Shown piece after piece: positions 43,974 through 52,528 of a stretch of DNA of 64,000 bases. The stretch comes from JAADJA01 sp963840975 (GTDB lineage Bacteria; Bacteroidota; Bacteroidia; Bacteroidales; JAADJA01), in the NCBI GenBank assembly GCA_963840975.1, contig CAWJBC010000002.1, positions 62,001 to 126,000 of the forward strand, read 5' to 3'. The notes under the pieces are model-generated. The model was not told where the DNA came from. It ran no database searches and saw only the letters and a list, made by a program, of their open reading frames with translations. Both the position numbers and the translations under genes were made by a program. The first letter of the stretch is position 1. Each line of letters begins with the position of its first letter.

Positions 43974-46131
43974 ATGAGGAAATTTATAACATTTGTAATC
44001 TTTATTACATTCATTGGTTGTGAGCAGCAATCTTTAAAAAAGGCTGAATTTGATTTTCCGTTTCAGAATCCGGAACTGAAAATTGACGATCGGATCAATG
44101 ACTTAATTTCCCGGCTGACACTTAAAGAAAAAGCTTCCCTGATGCTTTACAACAGTCCGGCTATCGAGCGACTTGGAATTCCGGAATACAACTGGTGGAA
44201 CGAATGTTTGCATGGGGTTGCAAGGGCTGGAAAAGCTACTGTTTTCCCACAAGCAATAGGCATGGCTGCTACCTTTGATGAGGATTTGATTTTTCGGGTA
44301 GCAACTGCCATTTCTGACGAAGCAAGGGCTAAATATAACGAGGCTATTCGAAAAGGAAACCGGGCACAGTATCTTGGACTCTCATTCTGGACACCGAATA
44401 TCAATATTTTCCGCGATCCGCGCTGGGGAAGGGGACAGGAAACCTATGGAGAAGATCCTTTTCTGACGTCAAGGATGGGTATTGCTTTCGTAAGTGGTTT
44501 ACAAGGAAATGATTCAAAATATTTGAAAACTTCGGCTTGCGCCAAACATTTTGTCGTTCACAGCGGACCGGAGAAAATCAGGCACGAATTCAATGCTTTG
44601 CCCGACGAGAGGGATTTCAGAGAGACTTATCTTCCTGCATTTCAGGCTTTGGTTGATGAAGGAAATGTTGAATCTGTAATGTGCGCCTATAACCGCACTT
44701 ATGATGAGCCTTGTTGCGGCAGTAATTTTCTAATTGATAGTATTCTTAGGAAAGAATGGAATTTTAAGGGGCATGTTGTTTCGGATTGCTGGGCGCTGGA
44801 TGATATCTGGTTGCGCCATAAAGTAGTGGATACTCAGGTTGAAGCTGCTGCCATGGCTGCCAAAGCAGGAGTAAACCTTAATTGTGGTTATCTTTATCAA
44901 TACTTGCCTGAGGCAGTGGATTCCGGATTAATTACCGAAAAAATTATAGATGCTGCACTTAAACCCCTGCTCAGAACCCGTTTTAAGCTTGGACTTATTT
45001 GATCCTGATGAATTAAATCCCTATTCTAAAATTCCAAAAGAAGTTGTCAATTGCGAAAAGCATAAACATTTAGCTTATGAAGCGGCAGCCAAATCAATAG
45101 TTCTTTTGAAAAACAAAAATCATACGCTCCCATTAAATAAGGAAACCCTTAAAAACTTACTGGTTCTCGGTCCCACAGCTGCAGATGTAACTTCGCTGCT
45201 CGGAAATTACAACGGCTTCTCCGGCGAATTGACCACTTTTCTGGAAGGCATAGTAGGTAAGGTTGACGAAGGAACAATTGTGGAATACAACCAGGGTTTT
45301 ATGTTTCACAACGATACATTGTTTCATGGTTTCTGGCAAGCCAGCCGGGCTGATGCAGTAGTTATTTGTGTTGGAATTAACTCACTCTTCGAAGGGGAAG
45401 AGGGCGATGCTATGCTGAATCCGTATGGCGGGGATAGGATGACTATCGAATTGCCACACAACCAGGTTAAATATGTTCAAATGGTCAGGGAGCATATTAA
45501 GGACAAACCCATAATTGTAGTCATAACGGGTGGCAGTGCTATGGCGATTCCCGAAATTGATGAACTGGCTGATGCTATATTATTTGCATGGTATCCGGGC
45601 GAACAGGGAGGCAATGCGGTTGCGGATATAATTTTTGGGAATGTAAATCCTTCAGGACGTTTGCCGGTAACGTTTTACACATCAACAACAGACCTTCCCG
45701 ATTTTGAGGATTACAACATGGAAGAAAGAACCTATAAGTATTTCCACGGGGAAACGCTTTATCCTTTCGGATACGGACTGAGTTATTCTGAATTTGAATA
45801 TTCTGATCTTAAAATTAGCGTTGAGGGAGAAAAGATCATAGCCTCTTTATCCATCCAAAATTCAGGTGAAAATGATGGAGATGAAGTGGTTCAGGTTTAT
45901 GCCAGAAAAATTGATCCAAAATACTGGCGACCGATAAAGCAGCTAATTGGTTTCAAGCGAATTTCGTTAAACAAAGGAGAACAGAAATCCATAACTTTGG
46001 ATATTGATAAAAAACAATTTAGATATTGGAATTCCGGACAGCAGAAATACATGGTCGAACCGGGAGAATATGAGATAATGGTTGGAAGATCATCTGATGA
46101 TGCAAAACTTACAAAAGCGATTCTTCTATGA
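43974..46131 (+). pseudogene. GH3 beta-glycosidase, interrupted by a +1 frameshift
   Basis: The two frames together encode ~718 residues of a full GH3 enzyme. The lipoprotein signal ends at Cys16 (FITFIGC). NWWNECLHGVARAGKATVFP, PNINIFRDPRWGRGQETYGE and VVSDCWALDDI (nucleophile Asp271) mark a beta-xylosidase/beta-glucosidase-type catalytic domain. The frame is lost after RFKLGL at about 44996-45002 and resumes FDPDELNPYSKIP; one inserted A in CTTATTTGATC restores the usual LGLFDPDE. The (alpha/beta)6 sandwich (AAAKSIVLLKNKNHTLPLN) and fibronectin-like end (YKYFHGETLYPFGYGLSYS) are intact. Error or recent mutation. Substrate probably xylo- or gluco-oligosaccharides (inference). Confidence 0.85.
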
Positions 46132-46181
46132 AAAATATGCCACGAATGCACGAATAAAAACTTTAAACATAAAGATAAACC

Positions 46182-46988
46182 ATGAATCCTGAAAAAATAA
46201 CAAGTCTCCAAAATGATAGAGTTAAGAACCTTGTTAAGCTTCAGAAGAGTTCCCAAAGGAAAAGTCAGAATTTGATTCTTGTCGAAGGCTGGCGGGAAAT
46301 CAAAAAAGCCGTTAACAATGGATTTCAAATTGAAACACTATACTTAAATGAAGATAAGTTTAATGCGGTTAAACTTTCTGAAATGGCTCGCTTGCAAGGC
46401 AATCACATTCTCCTTGCTCCCAATGTTTTTGAAAAAGTTGCTTACCGTGAGAATACAGAAGGTGTGTTGGCTGTCGCAAAACCTAAATTTCATTCTTTTG
46501 AATCATTAAAACTTCGGAACAATCCATTGCTGGTTGTTCTTGAATCTGTTGAGAAACCAGGTAATCTGGGCGCTGTGTTACGAACGGCTGAAGCAGCGTG
46601 TGTTGACGCTGTAATTGTTTGCGATCCCCTGACCGATATTTATAATCCAAACGTAATCCGGTCGAGTTTGGGTTGCGTTTTTTCGGTTCCAGTAGTGACA
46701 TGTAAAACCCAGGAAGCAATAGATTACCTCCAACGAAATAATATCCGAATCTTTGCTGCTACACTTACGGCAAGTAAAAGATATGATCAGGCGGACTTAA
46801 TAATTCCGGCGTCAATTGTTTTAGGTACTGAAGCTACCGGTCTGACCGATGAATGGATCAATGCAGCCGATGAAAAGATCATTATCCCGATGCTTGGTAC
46901 CCATGACTCTTTGAATGTTTCTGTTTCAGCAGCCATTTTGGTTTTTGAAGCCATGAGGCAGCGTGGATTTATCAATCAGCAACTATGA
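46182..46988 (+). CDS. SpoU (TrmH) family RNA 2'-O-methyltransferase
   Basis: This 268-residue SPOUT enzyme has an N-terminal RNA-binding L30e-like part (about 10-105; LVKLQKSSQRKSQNLILVEG) and the knotted SPOUT domain with VEKPGNLGAVLRTAEAACVD, VLGTEATGLTDEW and IPMLGTHDSLNVSVSAAILV, the three conserved SpoU motifs. It would methylate ribose 2'-OH in rRNA or tRNA using S-adenosylmethionine; which base is not evident. Housekeeping gene inside a carbohydrate run, probably separately transcribed. Confidence 0.93.
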   Translation: MNPEKITSLQNDRVKNLVKLQKSSQRKSQNLILVEGWREIKKAVNNGFQIETLYLNEDKFNAVKLSEMARLQGNHILLAPNVFEKVAYRENTEGVLAVAKPKFHSFESLKLRNNPLLVVLESVEKPGNLGAVLRTAEAACVDAVIVCDPLTDIYNPNVIRSSLGCVFSVPVVTCKTQEAIDYLQRNNIRIFAATLTASKRYDQADLIIPASIVLGTEATGLTDEWINAADEKIIIPMLGTHDSLNVSVSAAILVFEAMRQRGFINQQL

Positions 46989-47037
46989 CATCAAAATTGT
47001 TAAATAGTACTTTTGTTAAACATAAATTAAATTCAGA

Positions 47038-47571
47038 ATGGCAAAAAACCTGGCAATTCCGGATGAAGTTATTATCAATAAAACACACCTGATCAGAGGT
47101 CAGAAGGTAATGTTAGACAAGGATCTATCTAAACTGTATGACGCAACAACCGGCAACTTAAATAAAGCGGTAAAAAGAAATTTAAGGCGATTCCCACACG
47201 ATTTCATGTTCCAGATTACAAATGAGGAGTTTAAAAATTTGATATTCCAAAATGGAACATCAAGTTGGGGAGGTACAAGAAAATTGCCTTATGCCTTTAC
47301 TGAATAGGGAGTAGCCATGTTATCAAGTGTATTAAATAGCGACAGAGCCATAGAAGTAAATATTCGCATCATTAGAATATTTACGAAACTTCGTGAAATG
47401 CTGCTAACAAACAAAGATATTCTATTAAAGCTCGAACAATTTGAAAAACAGGTATTGCAGAATAGTAAAGAAATACAAATGATATTCTCTGTCTTGAAAC
47501 AACTTTTAAATCCACCAAATGAACCACGAAAACCAATTGGGTTTATAACTAAGGAAATGAAAAATAAATAA
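47038..47571 (+). pseudogene. ORF6N domain DNA-binding protein with in-frame amber stop
   Basis: Read through one TAG at 47305-47307, this is a 177-residue ORF6N protein: HLIRGQKVMLDKDLSKLYDA, VKRNLRRFPHDFMFQITNEE, and KLPYAFTE followed by TAG in place of the usual Gln (EQGVAMLSSVLNSDRAIEVN). A C-terminal coiled coil and NPPNEPRKPIGF close it. ORF6N proteins are phage- or mobile-element-derived regulators, often dispersed as single copies. A CAG-to-TAG change explains the stop; mutation or sequencing error. Confidence 0.8.
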
Positions 47572-47613
47572 AGTCAACTTTCTATAGCTTTTTAGATTAA
47601 AAATCTTAAAAAA

Positions 47614-49104
47614 ATGCAAATAAATAATAGAATAATCGTCCTGAGTCTCCTATTCCCGTTTATCTCTCTCCATGCCCAGGAAGGAGGAAAAGCTTATTTC
47701 CCTGAACCCGATCCCCTCGTTCAGCAAAAGCTGGAACAATGGCAGGATTTAAAATTTGGTTTGCTTATGCATTGGGGGTCTTACAGTCAATGGGGTATTG
47801 TGGAATCCTGGTCAATATGTCCGGAAGATTACGGATGGTGCGAACGAAAGAAAGGTAATAATCCAAATAATTATGTGGAATATGTTAAAGAATACGAGAA
47901 CCTCAAAACAACTTTCAATCCTGTTGATTTTGATCCCAATCGCTGGGCGAAAGTGGCAAAAGATGCGGGAATGCGTTATGTGATCTTCACAACCAAGCAC
48001 CACGACGGTTTTTGTATGTTCGACACCAAATTGACCGATTATAAAATTACGGATGAAGGCTGTCCATTTCATACCAATTCAAAAGCGAATATTACAAAAC
48101 AGATATTTGATGCTTTCCGGGCTGAAGGTTTGTGGGTCGGACCCTATTTTTCGAAACCCGACTGGCATTGCGATTACTATTGGGATCCCTATTTCCCGCC
48201 GATGGACAGGAATGTAAACTACGATCCGGTTGCTTATCCTGAAAAATGGGAAAACTTTGTTCAGTTCACGCAGAATCAGATCATGGAACTTATGTCGGAT
48301 TATGGTAAAATAGATATACTGTGGCTGGATGGAGGATGGGTTGCCAGGCAATCAGAGGATGAGATTAAAAATTTCTATGATCAAAATGTGAGAGAAACCA
48401 AATCCGGTTTTTTAAAAAGCACAATCGTGAATCAGGATATTAGGATGGATGAACTGGTGGACAAAGCCCGTCAAAAGCAACCCGGATTGATTGTTGTTGA
48501 CCGCGCTGTTCCTGGCAAAAACCAAAATTACCTCACACCCGAAAACACTGTTCCAAAAGAAGCCTTGCCCTATCCCTGGGAATCGTGCATCATTGCAGGC
48601 GGTAGCTGGTCATGGGTACCCAATGCTATCTACATGTCCGGTCATGATGCGGTTCATCTTTTGGTTGATATTGTAGCAAAAGGGGGTAACTTACTTTTGA
48701 ACATTGCTCCCGGACCTGAAGGACAGTGGCATGAAGGCGCCTATCAGCTTCTGAATGAGATAGGGGAATGGATGAAAGTCAACAATGAAGCCATATATGA
48801 AACCAGAGCTTTACCGCCTTACAAGGAAGGAAATATTTGTTTTACACAAAAAAAAGATGGATCTGTTTATTTGATTTATTTGGCAGGAAAAGATGAAACA
48901 ATACTCCCACCAGCATTAAGGATTCTTTCTTTAACTCCGGACAAAAATGCCATTATAAAGATTTTGGGAATGGATAATCCCTTGAAATGGGAAATAGATG
49001 GAAATGAACTGATCATTGAAATTCCGGAAATACTCCGAAACAATCCTCCCTGTCAATATGCCTGGGTATTTAAAACAACAGGGTTCAGATTAAAAAACGA
49101 ATAA
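47614..49104 (+). CDS. GH29 alpha-L-fucosidase
   Basis: The protein is 496 residues with a Sec signal ending in LHAQ and no lipobox. The GH29 catalytic domain shows KFGLLMHWGSYSQWGIVESW, VIFTTKHHDGFCMFDTKLTD, and ILWLDGGW with the nucleophile Asp239; a short beta-sandwich forms the C-terminus (about 390-490). It is unlike the first GH29 (no F5/8 domain, different active-site loop), so it likely belongs to another subfamily and acts on a different linkage. Periplasmic. It follows the ORF6N remnant and forms the end of the fucosidase/GH3 run. Confidence 0.92.
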   Translation: MQINNRIIVLSLLFPFISLHAQEGGKAYFPEPDPLVQQKLEQWQDLKFGLLMHWGSYSQWGIVESWSICPEDYGWCERKKGNNPNNYVEYVKEYENLKTTFNPVDFDPNRWAKVAKDAGMRYVIFTTKHHDGFCMFDTKLTDYKITDEGCPFHTNSKANITKQIFDAFRAEGLWVGPYFSKPDWHCDYYWDPYFPPMDRNVNYDPVAYPEKWENFVQFTQNQIMELMSDYGKIDILWLDGGWVARQSEDEIKNFYDQNVRETKSGFLKSTIVNQDIRMDELVDKARQKQPGLIVVDRAVPGKNQNYLTPENTVPKEALPYPWESCIIAGGSWSWVPNAIYMSGHDAVHLLVDIVAKGGNLLLNIAPGPEGQWHEGAYQLLNEIGEWMKVNNEAIYETRALPPYKEGNICFTQKKDGSVYLIYLAGKDETILPPALRILSLTPDKNAIIKILGMDNPLKWEIDGNELIIEIPEILRNNPPCQYAWVFKTTGFRLKNE

Positions 49105-49224
49105 TTCAAAGGGAATTTATTCCTGATCGGGGTTAATTTTTTCCGGTTCAGCATGAACGATTATTTCTAACCGCAGTTTTGTTCTTATTTCGCTTATCAT
49201 TCAGAAAGAAATATAACACAAGCT

Positions 49225-50808
49225 ATGAAAAGGTTTACCATTTATTTCAAAATTGCATTTGCCGCATTGCTGTTTATAACGGTCTCATGTACACATAGTC
49301 CTGACGAGATAATCAAAACTAATCCTAATCCGCCACCTATTGATACAATTGCCTGCGACTCATCTAATGTAACCTATCCGGGGATTGTTTACCCTATTTT
49401 GAATACTTATTGCATTTCCTGTCACAGCGGAGCAACGCCATCAGGCGCTCTGGATTTTACTGATTTTGGCGATGTTGCTTTTGTAGCTCAGAGTGGTCAG
49501 TTAATGGGCTCACTAAAGCATTTGGATGGATTTTCGCCCATGCCTCAAAATGCCAATAAACTTTCGTTGTGCGAAATTTCTTTAATCGAAATGTGGATCA
49601 ACGATACAACCTTTATAAATCCGCCGGATACTACAATTTGTGATACTACTAATGTTACCTATCCCGGAACTGTTTTCCCGATTTTTCAGGCGAATTGTAT
49701 CAGTTGTCATGCGCCTCCCACTCCTCAGGCGGGTATTGACCTAACAGATTTTGCAGATGTGTCATTTCTCGCACAAAGCGGGGCATTGCTAGGTGCCATA
49801 AAACATCAGGCTCCTTATGTTCCTATGCCCAAGGATGCTCCCCCATTGACGTTTTGTGAAATCACCCTGATAGAAAAATGGATAAATGACACAACATTTA
49901 TAATACCGCCTGACACTACGCTTTGTGATTCATCAAATGTAACTTATCCCGGAACGGTCTTCCCGATTTTCCAGGCAAATTGCATTACCTGTCACAGCCA
50001 GCCAATACCTGCCGCCGGAATTGACCTGAATAATTTTGAGAATGTTGCATATATTGCACAAAGTGGCCAACTGATGGGAGCCATAAAGCATTTATCAGGC
50101 TATGTTCCAATGCCGCAAAACGGTCCCTCATTAACCAATTGCGAAATAGGTCTTATCCAGAAATGGATCAACGATACTACTTTTAATCCGGGAGGTGGAG
50201 GACTGCCCTGTGATCCAGATACAGTTTATTTCCAGAATACTGTTCTTCCGCTGTTGCAATCAACATGCGCCACAACAGGCTGCCATGATGCCATTACACA
50301 GGAGCATGGTGTAAACCTCACCAATTACCAATCTGTTATGCAAACCGGTGAAGTTGAACCATTTCAACCAGGAGAAAGCAAAATTTGGGAAGTGATCATT
50401 GAAAACGATCCCGACGACCGTATGCCTCCCGCTCCCGCGCCTCCATTGAATGCCAATCAGAAACAAATAATTTACAAATGGATTCAGCAGGGCGCATTAA
50501 ACAATTACTGCGATCAGGAGCCTTGCGATTCAATAAATGTTACTTTTACAGGAACGGTTTTTCCGATCATCCAGAACAATTGTTTGGGTTGTCATAGCGG
50601 CGGAAATCCGGGCGGGGGAATCAGCCTTACAAATTACAACCAGGTGAAAGTTGCCGGTGGTATTCCTGCCGGGTCACCGGGAAGTTTACTGGGAGTTGTA
50701 ACCCATGCCGCCGGAAATGCGCCTATGCCTAAAAACGGCAACCAGCTTTCTGATTGTAAAATTGCTCAGATCAGGAAGTGGATTGATGATGGAATGCCAA
50801 ACAATTAG
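49225..50808 (+). CDS. Multi-repeat c-type cytochrome-like lipoprotein
   Basis: The protein is 527 residues; the lipoprotein signal ends at Cys22. It has five repeats of ~95 residues, each opening with an SNVTYPG-type strand and a heme c motif: CISCH (Cys63-His67), CISCH, CITCH, a divergent CATTGCH (CX4CH), and CLGCH. Each repeat has PMP in a distal position (GFSPMPQN, YVPMPKD, APMPKNG) that may supply a Met or structural ligand, and ends with a KWINDT-like helix. It would be a multiheme periplasmic or surface electron carrier. The small one-repeat lipoprotein and DUF5777 barrel follow. Confidence 0.85.
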   Translation: MKRFTIYFKIAFAALLFITVSCTHSPDEIIKTNPNPPPIDTIACDSSNVTYPGIVYPILNTYCISCHSGATPSGALDFTDFGDVAFVAQSGQLMGSLKHLDGFSPMPQNANKLSLCEISLIEMWINDTTFINPPDTTICDTTNVTYPGTVFPIFQANCISCHAPPTPQAGIDLTDFADVSFLAQSGALLGAIKHQAPYVPMPKDAPPLTFCEITLIEKWINDTTFIIPPDTTLCDSSNVTYPGTVFPIFQANCITCHSQPIPAAGIDLNNFENVAYIAQSGQLMGAIKHLSGYVPMPQNGPSLTNCEIGLIQKWINDTTFNPGGGGLPCDPDTVYFQNTVLPLLQSTCATTGCHDAITQEHGVNLTNYQSVMQTGEVEPFQPGESKIWEVIIENDPDDRMPPAPAPPLNANQKQIIYKWIQQGALNNYCDQEPCDSINVTFTGTVFPIIQNNCLGCHSGGNPGGGISLTNYNQVKVAGGIPAGSPGSLLGVVTHAAGNAPMPKNGNQLSDCKIAQIRKWIDDGMPNN

Positions 50809-50855
50809 AATGGATATACTATAAAATATTTAGAAAAATATTGAAACATTTTAAG

Positions 50856-51257
50856 ATGATAAATGTGAAAAAGCTAAAAACAAGAATTATCAAGTTCATT
50901 CCCTTCTGTTTAGTTTTAATGGGATTGGCAATGTTTACCGGCTGTTATTATGACGATGAAGCCAACCTTTATCCCAGTTCGGGGGATTGCGACACAAGCA
51001 ATGTTACCTATTCAGCTACCATTTCTGCAATTATGGCTAACAACTGTAATTCCTGTCACAGTGGTTCAGCTCCGCAGGGTAATTTAAAAACTGATAATTA
51101 TACCGACCTCAAGACTATCGCTGATAATGGTAAACTTTGGGGTGCAGTAAATCATGAATCCGGGTTTTCGCCAATGCCAAAAGACAGACCCAAATTATCC
51201 GACTGCGATTTAAGTAAGATCAGAATTTGGATAGATGGCGGTGCATTGAATAATTAA
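50856..51257 (+). CDS. Single-heme c-type cytochrome-like lipoprotein
   Basis: The protein is 133 residues from the ATG at 50856, with the lipoprotein Cys at 30 (GLAMFTGC). A single repeat of the same type as the upstream gene follows: SNVTYSATISAIMANN, CNSCH, LWGAVNHESGFSPMPKDRP, LSKIRIWIDGG. It is evidently a one-unit paralogue of the five-repeat protein and probably its redox partner or a relic of repeat expansion. A TTG at 50841 would lengthen the signal without need. Co-transcribed with its neighbours (47 and 58 nt gaps). Confidence 0.82.
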   Translation: MINVKKLKTRIIKFIPFCLVLMGLAMFTGCYYDDEANLYPSSGDCDTSNVTYSATISAIMANNCNSCHSGSAPQGNLKTDNYTDLKTIADNGKLWGAVNHESGFSPMPKDRPKLSDCDLSKIRIWIDGGALNN

Positions 51258-51315
51258 GAGAATTGGAATATCGGAAAATGAAAGATCATTTTACAAATTA
51301 ACCTATATTATTAAA

Positions 51316-52221
51316 ATGAAAAAATCAGCTATACTTTTTATTGTTTTGTTTTTTACGGTAACTATTAAAATCTCTGCACAGGATGACTTGATGGACCTTT
51401 TGGGCGATGCACCAAAGACAACTGATTATACCTATGCCACCTTCAAGACAACCAGGATTATAAATTCACAATCTGTTGAAAATCCAGCCCAGGGGGTTTT
51501 GATGTTTCTGATCCAACACCGTTTCGGACGGATAAACACCGGTGCTTATGAGTTCTTTGGGCTTGATCAGGCAACCATCAGGCTGGGACTTGAATATGGA
51601 ATTACGCAGCGGCTGAGTATTGGCATCGGACGCAGTTCATATGAAAAAACTTATGACGGATTTCTGAAATACAAGATTTTGAGGCAAAGTACAGGGTTGA
51701 GAATAATGCCGGTATCACTGTCCTACTTTGTAAGTACCGCCATCACATCGCTTAAATGGGAAGATATGGGTGTTGAAAACCGCACCAATTATTTCAGTTC
51801 GAGGGTTTCATATACACATCAATTGCTTATCGCCCGAAAATTCAGCAATTCAATTTCTGCTCAATTAATTCCGTCCCTCATTCATAAAAATCTGGTGCCA
51901 ACCGGTGAAGATAAAAATGATATTTTTTCTATCGGAGTTGGTGGCAGGGTTAAAATGACCAAAAGAATGTCAGTCAATGCCGAATATTTTTACACCCCAA
52001 CCAGCCAGATTTCCTACGATTTTAACCAGCCATTTTCTTTAAGTTTGGATATTGAGACAGGTGGACATGTTTTTCAAATGCATTTTTCCAATGCCCAGGC
52101 ATTCTTCGAGAGAGGTTATATTACCGAAACCAACGGAACCTGGTTGAATGGAGATATCTATTTTGGATTCGGAATTTCGAGAGTGTTTACTATTGTTAAA
52201 CCAAAGATATTGCCGGAGTAA
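51316..52221 (+). CDS. DUF5777 family beta-barrel outer-membrane protein
   Basis: This 301-residue exported protein has a signal peptide ending in KISA. Then follow alternating hydrophobic/polar strands typical of a beta barrel: TTRIINSQSVENPAQGVLMF, QHRFGRINTGAYEFFGLDQA, IRLGLEYGITQRLSIGIGRS, ending GFGISRVFTIVK. These are features of the DUF5777 family, which in Bacteroidota often accompanies heme c proteins and YceI. It may form the outer-membrane part of an electron-transfer or redox export unit (inference). Probably co-transcribed with the two cytochrome-like genes. Confidence 0.82.
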   Translation: MKKSAILFIVLFFTVTIKISAQDDLMDLLGDAPKTTDYTYATFKTTRIINSQSVENPAQGVLMFLIQHRFGRINTGAYEFFGLDQATIRLGLEYGITQRLSIGIGRSSYEKTYDGFLKYKILRQSTGLRIMPVSLSYFVSTAITSLKWEDMGVENRTNYFSSRVSYTHQLLIARKFSNSISAQLIPSLIHKNLVPTGEDKNDIFSIGVGGRVKMTKRMSVNAEYFYTPTSQISYDFNQPFSLSLDIETGGHVFQMHFSNAQAFFERGYITETNGTWLNGDIYFGFGISRVFTIVKPKILPE

Positions 52222-52528
52222 GATTAATTCTCTGTTTCGTTTCGGCTTATTCTGCAAATTGGTAAAATTGTGCCTGCCGGAAGGGTTTAAGGGATACAAG
52301 GTATAGGGGGACTCACGTATTTTTCAATCATTTTCTCTACATTATTTCATTATTTCAATGTTTTTCATTTTGCAATAATATACCCCGCTCAAAGTGCATT
52401 TCCTGTAAATTTACCATCATAATGTTGAAATCTTCCCGACCGGAATTTCTGCTCAATTAAAAGTAGTATTATCTTTGGTTGCAATTTTTAATGCCCATTT
52501 CAACAGCACAATCTACACCTCAGCGACC
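52222..52528. promoter_or_regulatory. 307-nt gap with a -7 element for the restriction-modification gene
   Basis: No gene is seen. TATCTTTG at 52470-52477 is a full TAnnTTTG match 52 nt before the ATG at 52529. It overlaps the alternative TTG start at 52475, arguing for the ATG. The -33 half is unclear. Confidence 0.45.

Noticed and set aside
43974..45002. Programmed +1 frameshift in the GH3 gene at its internal TGA
   Set aside because: The natural protein join (LGLFDPDE) needs the removal of a base before the stop, not a slip at it, and the same insertion pattern appears in unrelated genes.
49225..50808. Five-repeat array as a CRISPR or DNA satellite
   Set aside because: The repetition is at the protein level with diverged DNA and units of ~285 nt; there are no short identical spacer-separated repeats.
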